Assembly: GCA_964250215.1 (NCBI GenBank)
Contig: CAXUEX010000017.1
Coordinates: forward strand, 1-30,110
DNA length: 30,110 bases
Reading direction: 5' to 3'
Origin: DAIDJM01 sp964250215
GTDB lineage: Bacteria; Pseudomonadota; Alphaproteobacteria; Acetobacterales; Acetobacteraceae
Positions 6,755 to 15,384 of this stretch are shown here, in pieces (the first letter of the stretch is position 1; each line of letters starts with the position of its first letter). The notes under the pieces are model-generated. The model did not search any database and was not told the origin of the DNA. It worked only from the letters and a program-made list of their open reading frames with translations. Made by a program: the position numbers and the translations under genes.

Positions 6755-8386
6755 ATGGCGCGGTTCGTTTTCATCACCGGCGGCGTGGTGTCTTCACTTG
6801 GCAAGGGGATCGCTTCGGCGGCGCTGGCGGCGCTGCTGCAGGCGCGCGGCTATTCCGTGCGCCTGCGCAAGCTCGATCCCTATCTCAATGTCGATCCCGG
6901 AACGATGAGCCCGTATCAGCACGGCGAGGTGTACGTGACCGACGACGGCGCGGAGACCGACCTCGACCTGGGTCATTACGAGCGCTTTACGGGCGTTCCC
7001 GCCACGCGAGCGGACAACGCGACGACAGGGCGCATCTACGCCGACGTGATCGCGCGCGAGCGCCGCGGCGATTACCTGGGCGCCACCGTGCAGGTGATCC
7101 CGCACATCACCGATGCGATCCGCGCCGCCATTACGCTGGATACCGACGATCTGGATTTCTGCCTGGTGGAAATCGGCGGCACCGTGGGCGATATCGAGAG
7201 CCTGCCGTTCCTGGAAGCCATCCGGCAACTCGGTAACGAGCTGGGGCCGGCGCGCACCATGTTCGTGCACCTCACGCTGGTGCCGTATATTCCTTCGGCC
7301 GGCGAGCTGAAAACCAAGCCGACGCAGCATTCGGTGAAGGAGCTGCTGAACGTCGGCATTCAGCCGCAAATGCTGCTGTGCCGCTGCGACCGGCCGATTC
7401 CCGACAACGAGCGGCGTAAAATCGCCTCTTTCTGCAACGTGCGCCCTGGCGCCGTGATCGCGGCGCTGGATGCCGACAGCATCTATGCCGTGCCGATCGC
7501 CTATCACGAAGAGGGCATGGATCGCGAAGTGCTGCGCCACTTCGATCTGCCTGCCGATGCCCGTCCCGATATCTCGCGTTGGCAGAACATCGTCGATGTG
7601 GTGCGCGCGCCGGAGGGCGAGGTGCGTGTGGCCGTGGTTGGCAAATATACGAATCTGCTCGACAGTTACAAAAGCCTTTCCGAAGCGTTAGCGCACGGAG
7701 GCATCGCGAACCGCGTTCGCGTGCGGCTGGATTGGGTGGATAGCCAGATATTCGAAAGCGGCGAGGCGGTGCAGCGGCTGGAGGACGTGCACGGCATTCT
7801 GGTGCCGGGCGGATTTGGCGAGCGCGGCACGGAAGGCAAGATCGCGGCCGTGCGGTTCGCGCGCGAACGCCGTGTGCCGTTTTTCGGCATCTGCTTCGGC
7901 ATGCAGATGGCGGTGATCGAATGTGCGCGCAACCTCGCAGGGCTGAATGCCGCTTCCAGTACTGAATTCGGTCCGGCGCAGGAGCCGGTGGTGGGATTGC
8001 TGACCGAATGGGCGCGCGGCAACATGCTGGAACGCCGCGCCGCCGGGGGCGATCTCGGCGGATCCATGCGGCTGGGCGCCTATCCCGCGATGCTGGCCGC
8101 CGATTCGCTGGTCAGCGCGATTTATGACGGGGCGGACGAAATTTCCGAGCGGCACCGCCATCGTTATGAAGTCAACGTGCTGTACCGCGAGCGGCTGGAG
8201 CAGGCGGGCCTGCGCTTTTCCGGCATGTCGCCCGATGGCGTGCTGCCGGAAATCGTCGAATATCCTGACCATCCATGGTTTATCGGCGTGCAATATCACC
8301 CGGAGCTGAAATCCAAGCCGTTCGCGCCGCACCCGCTGTTCGCCGGCTTCATTGCGGCTTCCGTCCGGCAGGCCCGGCTTGTCTAG
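6755..8386 (+). CDS. pyrG: CTP synthase
   Basis: The product is 543 residues from the ATG at 6755. The frame is open further upstream, but that part is antisense-free noise inside the amine oxidase gene. The synthase domain begins MARFVFITGGVVSSLGKG, with the P-loop SSLGKGI, then KLDPYLNVDPGTMSP and GGTVGDIES. The class I glutamine amidotransferase domain contains GGFGERG and the catalytic triad Cys380 (GICFGMQ), His515 and Glu517 (QYHPELKSKP), with spacing almost identical to the E. coli enzyme. It aminates UTP to CTP with glutamine and ATP. It overlaps the kdsA start by 8 bases, so CTP supply and Kdo synthesis (Kdo is activated with CTP) are translationally linked. TAGAAC at 6741-6746 lies 8 bases before the ATG, which would give a nearly leaderless transcript. 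Confidence 0.98.
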   Translation: MARFVFITGGVVSSLGKGIASAALAALLQARGYSVRLRKLDPYLNVDPGTMSPYQHGEVYVTDDGAETDLDLGHYERFTGVPATRADNATTGRIYADVIARERRGDYLGATVQVIPHITDAIRAAITLDTDDLDFCLVEIGGTVGDIESLPFLEAIRQLGNELGPARTMFVHLTLVPYIPSAGELKTKPTQHSVKELLNVGIQPQMLLCRCDRPIPDNERRKIASFCNVRPGAVIAALDADSIYAVPIAYHEEGMDREVLRHFDLPADARPDISRWQNIVDVVRAPEGEVRVAVVGKYTNLLDSYKSLSEALAHGGIANRVRVRLDWVDSQIFESGEAVQRLEDVHGILVPGGFGERGTEGKIAAVRFARERRVPFFGICFGMQMAVIECARNLAGLNAASSTEFGPAQEPVVGLLTEWARGNMLERRAAGGDLGGSMRLGAYPAMLAADSLVSAIYDGADEISERHRHRYEVNVLYRERLEQAGLRFSGMSPDGVLPEIVEYPDHPWFIGVQYHPELKSKPFAPHPLFAGFIAASVRQARLV

Positions 8387-9263
8387 GATCGTCGAAATCG
8401 GGAAGGTGCGCGTTGGCAACGATCTGCCGTTCGTGCTGATTTCGGGGCCCTGCCAGATCGAAAGCCGCGATCACGCGATGGAGGTGGCCGCCGCGCTGTG
8501 CGAGATCACCACCAGCTTGAACATTAAGCTGATTTACAAGAGCAGCTACGACAAGGCGAACCGCACCAGCGCCGGTGCGGCGCGCGGCATCGGTATGGCG
8601 CGGGGGCTGGAGATTCTGGCGGAAGTGCGCGCGCGCTTCGGCGTGCCGGTGCTTTCCGATGTGCATGCGGTGGAACAGTGCAAGCCGGCGGCCGAAGCGC
8701 TGGATGTGTTGCAGATTCCGGCGTTTTTGTGCCGGCAGACGGATCTGTTGATCGCGGCGGGCGAAACAGGGCGCGCGATCAACGTGAAGAAAGGCCAGTT
8801 TCTGGCGCCGTGGGACATGAAGAATGTCGCCGCCAAGATCGCCGGCACCGGCAATGATCGCATCCTGCTCACCGAACGCGGTGCCAGTTTCGGCTACAAC
8901 ACGCTGGTGACCGATTTTCGCGCGCTGCCGATCATGGCGGAGAGCGGCTACCCGGTGGTGTTCGACGCGACCCATTCCGTGCAGCAGCCGGGCGGCATGG
9001 GAATCGCTTCGGGCGGCGACCGCCGCTTCGCGCCGGTGCTCGCGCGCGCGGCATTGGCGGTGGGTGCGGCCGCGATCTTCATGGAAACCCATCCCGATCC
9101 CGATCGCGCGCCGAGCGATGGCCCGACGATGGTGGCGCTGCGCGACATGGCGGCAATACTGGCGCAACTGCAGCGGATTGACACGATTGCCAAAGAATTG
9201 GGCACCAAAGAATCGGGAACGGGTTCGACGCCGTCAGTCCCTCATTTCGGCTGCGGCGGATAG
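8379..9263 (+). CDS. kdsA: 3-deoxy-8-phosphooctulonate synthase (Kdo8P synthase)
   Basis: The product is 294 residues from a TTG at 8379. This start gives (M)SRIVEIGKVRVGND, the usual KdsA N-terminus, with AGG 6 bases upstream. A TTG at 8352 would add nine residues that do not look conserved. The enzyme condenses phosphoenolpyruvate and arabinose 5-phosphate for the Kdo of lipopolysaccharide. Motifs seen: ISGPCQIES (21-29), KSSYDKANRTS, TERGASFGYNTLV, VFDATHSVQQPGG and METHPDPDRAPSDGP. Cys25 in GPCQIES is the position that is Asn in metal-independent enzymes, so a metal-dependent type is predicted. The last ~20 residues form an unusual tail that overlaps the convergent tricorn gene by 22 bases. 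eno, a common next gene, is absent. Confidence 0.96.
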   Translation: MSRIVEIGKVRVGNDLPFVLISGPCQIESRDHAMEVAAALCEITTSLNIKLIYKSSYDKANRTSAGAARGIGMARGLEILAEVRARFGVPVLSDVHAVEQCKPAAEALDVLQIPAFLCRQTDLLIAAGETGRAINVKKGQFLAPWDMKNVAAKIAGTGNDRILLTERGASFGYNTLVTDFRALPIMAESGYPVVFDATHSVQQPGGMGIASGGDRRFAPVLARAALAVGAAAIFMETHPDPDRAPSDGPTMVALRDMAAILAQLQRIDTIAKELGTKESGTGSTPSVPHFGCGG

Positions 9264-12200
9264 GCCGGCGACCATGCCGGCGCCGGCGGCAGTTCCGGCT
9301 TTTGCCCCTTCAGCTTGTCGAGCAGGTAGGAAACCGCGGTTTCCAACTGCTTGTCGTGTCCCGCGGCCAGTTCGCCCGGCGTGTCCTCCACCTCCATATC
9401 GGGCCGCACGCCGATGTTCTCGATTTTCCATTGGCTGTCGAGGCCGTAGAGGCTGTCTTCCGGTATCGTAATGTAGCCGCCATCCAGCAGCTTCCAGTTG
9501 CCGCGAATTCCGCGCACGCCGCCCCAGCTTCGCGTGCCCAGCAGCGGTCCCAGCCCGTATTTGCGGAAATAGTAGGGGAAGATATCGCCATCGGAGGCGG
9601 AATAATGGTTGAGGAGGCAGATTTTCGGGCCGGTCAGCACCTGGTTCGGCGTGGTCTGGAGGCCGCGCTCGCGGTTGGTGTCCATTCCCACCAGCACGCG
9701 GCGCAGCCGTTCCAGCAGCATCTGGTCGATGAAGCCGCCGCCGTTCCAGCGGTCGTCCACGATCAGGGCCTGCTTGTCGATCTGCGGATAGAACTGCCGG
9801 ATGAACTGCTCCATCCCCAGCGCGTCCATGTTCGACAGGTAGATATAGGCGATCTTCCCGCCCGACAGCCGATCGACAGTCGCGCGGTTGCGGTCGATCA
9901 TCGCCTGTTCGCGCAACGGCAATTCGGTTTTTACCGGCTCGACCAGGATGTCGCGCGGCTTGCCGTCCGGCGCATGGGCGATGCTGAGCTTCAGCGGTGA
10001 TTGCGCGCCCACGAACAGGCTGAACGGATTGGCCGGCGCTTTCAGATTGTGCCCATCGACAGCGAGCAGGTAATCGCCCTCGTGCACGTCCAGCCCCGGT
10101 TGCGTCAGGGGACTGCGATATTTTGTGCGCGTATTGTCACCCGGGTAAATCTTGGCGAAGCGATAGAGCCCGCTTCCGGTGTCCAGCGCGAAGTCCACGC
10201 CCAGCAGAGCTGTGAACACCGGCTCGGTCGGGTTCTGGTCGTCACCGCCGCCCACATAGGTGTGGGAGTTGTCGATTTCGCCCAGCATCTGGCCGATGAG
10301 GTAGGTCAGGTCCTCACGCGATCCCAGCAGCGGCAGCAGCTTGGCGTATTTGTCGTGCACCTCCTGCCAGTTCACGCCGTTGATGGTCGGGTTCACGAAC
10401 AGGTCCCGTTCCAAGCGCCACGCATTCTCGAACATTTCGGCCCATTCGCGGGCCGGCTCCACGCGCGCGCGCATGTTGGCGAGATCGAGTTTCTTTTCGT
10501 TCCCGCCATGCTCCTTCACATCGGTGATGGTGTAGCTGTCGTCCTGCTTGATCAGCACGCGGGTTCCGTCGGCCGAGAGCGCGTAATTGTCGAGCCCGTC
10601 CGCGATCACGGCATCCTTGCGCTCGGCGAGATCATAGAGGTGCAGCGCCGGTTTTTCGCCCGGCAGGGTGCCCTCGATCATCTGCGGCGGATTGGTCTGA
10701 TAGATCAGCTTGTCGTCCCGCGCGTCGAGGCCCGCAAGATTCGCCGGTTCGACCGGAACGGGGACCGCACGCGCCATCAGCCCATCGAAATCGATATGCA
10801 CCGTCTTGTCGGGCTTTTTCGCATCGTCGGAATTTTTTGCGTTCTCTTTCTTCACCGCGCCCTCATCGGAACGCGGCGCAAACGGGGAGGGGGCGTCGCT
10901 CTTCAAGGTTGTGACATAAATCCCCGCCGTCTTGAGCGTCGCGAAATTGGTTTCTGATTGCGAGAAGGTGGGATTCTCGTGCCGGTTTGAAACAAAATAG
11001 AGGTATTTGCCGTCCGGCGAGAACATCGGATTTGCGTCGTTGTCGAATGGCTGGCTGACCAGCACATCCCGGCCGCTATCGGTGTCGGCGATATGGATGC
11101 CGGATTGCTGGTTCGGGCGGCCGGCGCTGAACGCCAGATAGCGCCCGTCCGGTGACCAATGCGCGTCGTGAATTTCGTTGTAGGGGTCCTGGTAGAGAGA
11201 TTTTGGATCGCCGCCGGCGACACTCAGCCACCACAGCCGGTGATTGGCGTCGGCGAAAGCGAGCTTCTTGCCGTCCGGCGACCACAGCGGCGTGTAGAAG
11301 AACCCGCCGGGGAAATGCGTCAGTATTTTTTCCGCGCCGCCCTCGGCCGGCCGCATTGCGATCTGCTGCCCGCCCGTCACGTCCGTGGTGTAGGCGATCG
11401 TGGCACCATCAGGCGACCAGGCCGGATGGTCCTCATCGGCATTGCTTGTCGCCGTGAGATTGCGGGTGGCGCCGTGTTCCGCCGGCACGGTGAAGATGTC
11501 GCCGCGCGCGCTCAACACCGCGCGCTTGCCGTTCGGCGCAATATCGTAATCCGCGTTGTTTGCCGTATCCACATCCCGGATCGCGTGATCCGTGTGCACC
11601 GTGCGCGGCAGCCGGCGCGTGCCGTCATCGGGGATCGCGAGCGGCAGCTTGCGCAGCGTCTCGCCGGGCAGATCGATCACATACAGCGCGCCACCTTGCT
11701 GGAACGCGATGCCGGAATCACCGAGCGATGGGAAATCGACGTCGTAATCGGTGAAATGGGTCACCTCGTGCACGGCCTTGGTGGCGAAATCGTAGCACCA
11801 GATATTGGCGCGCCGGTTGGCGTCCCGGTCGGAGAGAAAATACAGCTTGCCGCCATACCACATTGGCGACGTGTCGGTGCCTTTCCAATCGCTGATCTGC
11901 CGCAGCTCGCGTTTGGCGAAATCGTAGGTGAATATTTTCTGCGCCAATCCGCCGTCGTAGCGTTTCCAGGTGCGGAAATCGCGGAAGATGCGCGTGTAGG
12001 CGATGTGGTCCGCATCCGGCCCGAAGCTCATCAGGCTGCCGCTGTCCAGCGGCAGCGGTGTGGGCAGCCCGCCCGTGACCGGCACCTCGAACAGCCGGAT
12101 GTTCCAGCTCGTCTCCGCCGTCCGGCGCGACAGGAACACGATGTTCTTGGAATCCGGCGTCCACGCCACCACCAGATTGTCCGGCCCCCAGCGGTCCGGC

Positions 12201-12532
12201 GCCTGCGGCACGACATCGGAATGGAATGTCAGGCGCGTCGGCATGCCGCCCGTGGCCGGCATCACATACACATCCTGATTGCCCTCGGTGCTCGCGGTGT
12301 AGGCGATCCATTTGCCGTCCGGCGAAAAGCGCGGCATCCAGTCCTGCCCCGGATCGCTGGTCAGCCGCGCGGCGGTGCCGCCGGCGCGGTCCACGCGCCA
12401 CAGATTGCCGTCCGCCACGAACACCACGCTGCCGCCATGCAGGTTCGGAAACCGCGGCAGCGTCTGCGCGGCGGCCGGCAACGCCGCCAGCACCAATCCC
12501 GTGAACCCGGCCACTGCCGCACGAACTCGCAT
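9242..12532 (-). CDS. Secreted tricorn-type protease (beta-propeller + PDZ + S41 peptidase)
   Basis: The product is 1096 residues from the ATG at 12532, chosen because it has GGGAG just upstream and begins a clean signal peptide (MRVRAAVAGFTGLVLAALPAAA, cleavage before QTLP). Residues ~30-600 are a WD40/TolB-like propeller with many FSPDGK, WSPDGK and YVMPATGG blades. A Lys/Asp-rich linker (ENAKNSDDAKKPDK) follows, then the tricorn core domain with His757 (DNSHTYVGGG), a PDZ domain (YLLAVDGHNLKAP), and the S41 catalytic domain with DDRWNGGGFI and the nucleophile Ser978 in NHYSASDGD. Archaeal tricorn trims proteasome products in the cytoplasm; bacterial homologues with signal peptides are periplasmic peptidases. 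It stands 100 bases after the SPFH/GT90 operon on the same strand and has its own leader with an inverted repeat. Confidence 0.92.
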   Translation of the reverse strand: MRVRAAVAGFTGLVLAALPAAAQTLPRFPNLHGGSVVFVADGNLWRVDRAGGTAARLTSDPGQDWMPRFSPDGKWIAYTASTEGNQDVYVMPATGGMPTRLTFHSDVVPQAPDRWGPDNLVVAWTPDSKNIVFLSRRTAETSWNIRLFEVPVTGGLPTPLPLDSGSLMSFGPDADHIAYTRIFRDFRTWKRYDGGLAQKIFTYDFAKRELRQISDWKGTDTSPMWYGGKLYFLSDRDANRRANIWCYDFATKAVHEVTHFTDYDVDFPSLGDSGIAFQQGGALYVIDLPGETLRKLPLAIPDDGTRRLPRTVHTDHAIRDVDTANNADYDIAPNGKRAVLSARGDIFTVPAEHGATRNLTATSNADEDHPAWSPDGATIAYTTDVTGGQQIAMRPAEGGAEKILTHFPGGFFYTPLWSPDGKKLAFADANHRLWWLSVAGGDPKSLYQDPYNEIHDAHWSPDGRYLAFSAGRPNQQSGIHIADTDSGRDVLVSQPFDNDANPMFSPDGKYLYFVSNRHENPTFSQSETNFATLKTAGIYVTTLKSDAPSPFAPRSDEGAVKKENAKNSDDAKKPDKTVHIDFDGLMARAVPVPVEPANLAGLDARDDKLIYQTNPPQMIEGTLPGEKPALHLYDLAERKDAVIADGLDNYALSADGTRVLIKQDDSYTITDVKEHGGNEKKLDLANMRARVEPAREWAEMFENAWRLERDLFVNPTINGVNWQEVHDKYAKLLPLLGSREDLTYLIGQMLGEIDNSHTYVGGGDDQNPTEPVFTALLGVDFALDTGSGLYRFAKIYPGDNTRTKYRSPLTQPGLDVHEGDYLLAVDGHNLKAPANPFSLFVGAQSPLKLSIAHAPDGKPRDILVEPVKTELPLREQAMIDRNRATVDRLSGGKIAYIYLSNMDALGMEQFIRQFYPQIDKQALIVDDRWNGGGFIDQMLLERLRRVLVGMDTNRERGLQTTPNQVLTGPKICLLNHYSASDGDIFPYYFRKYGLGPLLGTRSWGGVRGIRGNWKLLDGGYITIPEDSLYGLDSQWKIENIGVRPDMEVEDTPGELAAGHDKQLETAVSYLLDKLKGQKPELPPAPAWSPAYPPQPK

Positions 12533-12550
12533 ACGATCTCCCTTTTCCAT

Positions 12551-12593
12551 CCGCGTCATGCAGACCGATGATGCTTTGGATATCGTGACGCGG
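12551..12593. repeat. 8-bp perfect inverted repeat upstream of the tricorn protease gene
   Basis: CCGCGTCA at 12551-12558 and its exact reverse complement TGACGCGG at 12586-12593 are separated by 27 bases, within the 100-base gap between the GT90 stop and the tricorn start. No T-run follows on either strand, so an intrinsic terminator is unlikely. It could be an operator or an mRNA stem-loop in the tricorn leader. Confidence 0.45.
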
Positions 12594-12632
12594 CGGCGCG
12601 CGGCTTGGCAACCGGCAAACCGCACAGGGCGG

Positions 12633-14084
12633 TCATGCGAGGGCAAGGCTCAGCCGCATCGCTTCGAGCGGAGCCAACGTCCCGGCGCGGCATACCGTGC
12701 CGGCAGGCACGAGCGGAGAATGGGTTCCGTCAACGAAACTGGCTTCGTAGTGCAGTGAAAACTCATCGCCTCGAGATCCGGTCAGTCGCAGGCAGAAGCC
12801 CAACAACGGCGTGTTCCGGCCGTGCGTGCCGACGAACTCGTCGGCCGGCACTTCCGCCGTCAATGCGCCGGTCGGCCGCATCGCCTGCGCGGCCACCCCC
12901 ACGCCATTCAACCCTGATCGCGTCTGGATCGTGAAACCCTCGATCCACTTGCCGCTGCCTCGCCGTCCGGACCAGCCCGACGCATCCGGCGCGCAATCGC
13001 CGACATCCTGCACATGCGCCACCGCAATCAATTCGCCTGGCAGGCTCGGGATGGATGCCACGGCGGCAACAGGCTCTTGCGCCGCCGCATCCTCGAAACA
13101 CCAGGCGTACTCGCGCAGCAGCAGCGATGTATAGCGCAGCACAGCCTCGCGCGTCAGGTAGGCATTCGCGAATTCCCGACCGGCATCCGCAACAGCCCGG
13201 AAACTTCCGGGCAAGTCGCGCTCCATAAGGATCAGTTTCTCCACTTCGTCGTCGGTGGCAATCGGGATATAGTGGAGCCAGGGCTGCAATCCGTGAAAAT
13301 AGAACAGGATATGGTCGGAAGCGAATTTCAGCGGAACGCCGCGGCTGCGCAAGGCCAGCGCAAAACGCGCACAGGTGGCGCCGTTGCCGTCCATCGATAG
13401 CAGGAAGCGGTGCGCGAACTGCTCGGCCATGGAAAGCCGGGGCGTCTGCGTATAAGCGCGCGCCGCCAGCATCGCCTCGGCCTCCGCGTTTTCGCACTGC
13501 ACGATTTCAGGCAGCCGAAAATCCACAAGCCGGCTGCCAAGAAAATACTCGGCCGCGCGAAGCCGGGGCACGCCGCGTTCGGCCACGTCTCGCGCCCGGA
13601 TCGTGCGGCCTGTGGTTGCACCCGCAAACACACCGGTTGCCTGCTTTTCATCGTAGGGCAGATTGTCGCGATACAAATCGGCTTCGAAGTAGTCGAAGCG
13701 CAGCAGATCGGGATCGGGCAGCAGCACATGGGTGCGAAACCAGGGCCGCTGGAACACGAAAACCGGTGCATCGAAATGGCGGAAACACATGTCGTTGACG
13801 TTCACGCACAGGATGGCGGCGAAATCGGCCGGCAGGCGTCCGGCCGCCTGCGACAGCAACCGGCGATAGCGCTCGGCGCGATCCAGGAAGGTGGGGATGC
13901 GCTCCAGCTTCGCCGGCTTCTCCGCAATCGCCGCCTCGCCGCCGGAAATCGCGAACACGTACATCCCGGAATCCTCGGCATTCAGCGCGCCGTAGAGTTC
14001 CAGCGCGCGCTGCCGACTTACCGGCCGCAGGCGCCAGGGCATGAGTTCCCGCCGTGCCCAGGCCAGCAACGCGTCGTCAGCCAT
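12633..14084 (-). CDS. GT90/CAP10-family glycosyltransferase with extra C-terminal beta-rich domain
   Basis: The product is 483 residues long. The central region follows the CAP10/GT90 (LpsA, POGLUT-like) pattern: GVFAGATTGR at 151-160, LSMDGNGATCARFALALR at 229-246, VPLKFASDHILFY at 250-262, GLQPWLHYIPIATDDE at 265-280, then helices ending LLLREYAWCFE. GT90 members move glucose, xylose or galacturonic-type sugars to surface glycans or proteins. Here there is no signal peptide or membrane helix, so a cytoplasmic location is likely. Residues ~350-483 are additional and carry three similar strand units (WIEGFTIQ, LLGFCLRL, LEAMRLSL), each preceded by a Gly-rich turn, which resembles ChW-type repeats. 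It starts 6 bases after the carotenoid oxygenase stop and is the last gene of the SPFH operon. The acceptor substrate is unknown. Confidence 0.78.
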   Translation of the reverse strand: MADDALLAWARRELMPWRLRPVSRQRALELYGALNAEDSGMYVFAISGGEAAIAEKPAKLERIPTFLDRAERYRRLLSQAAGRLPADFAAILCVNVNDMCFRHFDAPVFVFQRPWFRTHVLLPDPDLLRFDYFEADLYRDNLPYDEKQATGVFAGATTGRTIRARDVAERGVPRLRAAEYFLGSRLVDFRLPEIVQCENAEAEAMLAARAYTQTPRLSMAEQFAHRFLLSMDGNGATCARFALALRSRGVPLKFASDHILFYFHGLQPWLHYIPIATDDEVEKLILMERDLPGSFRAVADAGREFANAYLTREAVLRYTSLLLREYAWCFEDAAAQEPVAAVASIPSLPGELIAVAHVQDVGDCAPDASGWSGRRGSGKWIEGFTIQTRSGLNGVGVAAQAMRPTGALTAEVPADEFVGTHGRNTPLLGFCLRLTGSRGDEFSLHYEASFVDGTHSPLVPAGTVCRAGTLAPLEAMRLSLALA

Positions 14085-14090
14085 CGCCGA

Positions 14091-15371
14091 TCAGCCGCTC
14101 GCGGTGAGCCAGGCGCCGTGAAATCCGTCCGGCACGCGACAAGGCAGGTGTGCGAGCGCAACAGGCCCCGCCGCAAGATCATTTGCATCGAGCACGGCGA
14201 GATCGGAGCGATGATCCGCTGCACGATAGATCATCGCCAGCAGCCAGCCATCGCCTTCCCCGGCCGAGCGCGGCACGAATACCGCCTCGGAAACAGTATC
14301 GCCGGGCGAGACCGCGAAGCTGGCCAAACCGCCATCCCGATCGTCCCGCCGGCAGATCGCCTCCCCGGTCGTCCAGAACACGTTTCGCGCTCGCGATCCG
14401 GCGCAACGTTCGTCGATGCGCGGTAATTCGCCTTCCATTTCGGTCAGCCGGCTCTCCCGCACCCCACCCGCGGCCGCGGCCGGTTCCAGTTCGTAGCGCG
14501 TAAGGAAAGCGGTGGTGCTCGCCGTAGATCCCGGAAACAACGGCGGCGCCTCGGAACGCATCAGTTCGATCGTGAGAACGCCATCCCGGTCCCAGGCCTG
14601 GGCCACATGGAACGCAAAGCCGGGCGCGACCGGATGCCAGCGCAGGCTGGCCGGCCCCGCGGTGCGATCCATCACGCCAAGAAAGCTGCCATGCTCGGGA
14701 TGGAACGCAAATCCGCCGGCGGCAAGGTCGAGCACGAGAGGATAAAGCGGAATCGCAATGAAGTTCTCGCTCACGGCAAAGTCGTGGATCATCGCACCCG
14801 GATAAGGCGTCCGGATATGTTCCAGCCAGATGCGCTCACCGGCGGCGGAAATCTCGCCCACGCGGATCGCATCGGAAAAGAACCCCTCGGCGGCATAGCC
14901 GAAGAAAACGAGGCTGCCGGTGAGCGGGCAGCGCTTCGGATGCGCGGTGAAGGTGCCCTTCGGCAGCGTGCCCTGGAAATCCTCGGTGCCAAGCGTCGCC
15001 AGCGTTTCCGGATGGAGGCGCACCGGCATATGCGCTTCTTCCAACGCCAGCAGCGCGCCAGCATGCGAAACCACGCTCGTATTGGCCACGCCCTCCGGCA
15101 GGCCCGAGGCATCGCAGCCGGCCGCGCTCGCCCAGGCTTGCGTGCGCATCCAGCGATTCCGATAGTGCACGCAGCCATCGGCAATGCGCAGCGCATGCAC
15201 CATGCCGTTGCCGAAGAACCAATGCATCGCGGCGTTCGGCACCACCGGGTTTGGGCCGTTCCGATACAGGGTGCCGCGCAGTTGCCGCGGCAGCTCGCCG
15301 GTAATGCGAAGGTTGCGCAGATCGAGTTCTTCGTCCACGGGCGGCAAATTGGCTTGCGTCACGCTTGTCAT
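14091..15371 (-). CDS. Carotenoid cleavage oxygenase (RPE65 superfamily)
   Basis: The product is 426 residues long, slightly short for the family (about 450-500). All four ferrous-iron ligands are visible: His144 (FTAHPKRCP), His196 (AMIHDFAVSENF), His255 (GFAFHVAQAWDRDG) and His418 (PDGFHGAWL). The N-terminal signature RGTLYRNGPNP and the HWFFGNGMVHAL segment also fit. These seven-bladed propeller enzymes cleave carotenoids, apocarotenals or lignin-type stilbenes with O2; the substrate cannot be told from sequence. No signal peptide is present. The gene is third from last in a coupled operon: 13 bases follow the third SPFH gene and 6 bases precede the GT90 gene. No carotenoid biosynthesis gene (crtB, crtI) is in the window. 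Confidence 0.93.
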   Translation of the reverse strand: MTSVTQANLPPVDEELDLRNLRITGELPRQLRGTLYRNGPNPVVPNAAMHWFFGNGMVHALRIADGCVHYRNRWMRTQAWASAAGCDASGLPEGVANTSVVSHAGALLALEEAHMPVRLHPETLATLGTEDFQGTLPKGTFTAHPKRCPLTGSLVFFGYAAEGFFSDAIRVGEISAAGERIWLEHIRTPYPGAMIHDFAVSENFIAIPLYPLVLDLAAGGFAFHPEHGSFLGVMDRTAGPASLRWHPVAPGFAFHVAQAWDRDGVLTIELMRSEAPPLFPGSTASTTAFLTRYELEPAAAAGGVRESRLTEMEGELPRIDERCAGSRARNVFWTTGEAICRRDDRDGGLASFAVSPGDTVSEAVFVPRSAGEGDGWLLAMIYRAADHRSDLAVLDANDLAAGPVALAHLPCRVPDGFHGAWLTASG

Positions 15372-15384
15372 GCGATGCCACCTC

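Noticed and set aside
11159..12571. 470-codon open frame antisense to the tricorn protease gene
   Set aside because: Its product is Arg/His/Gln-rich with no recognisable motif. It mirrors the codon pattern of the well-supported minus-strand gene, as expected in GC-rich DNA.
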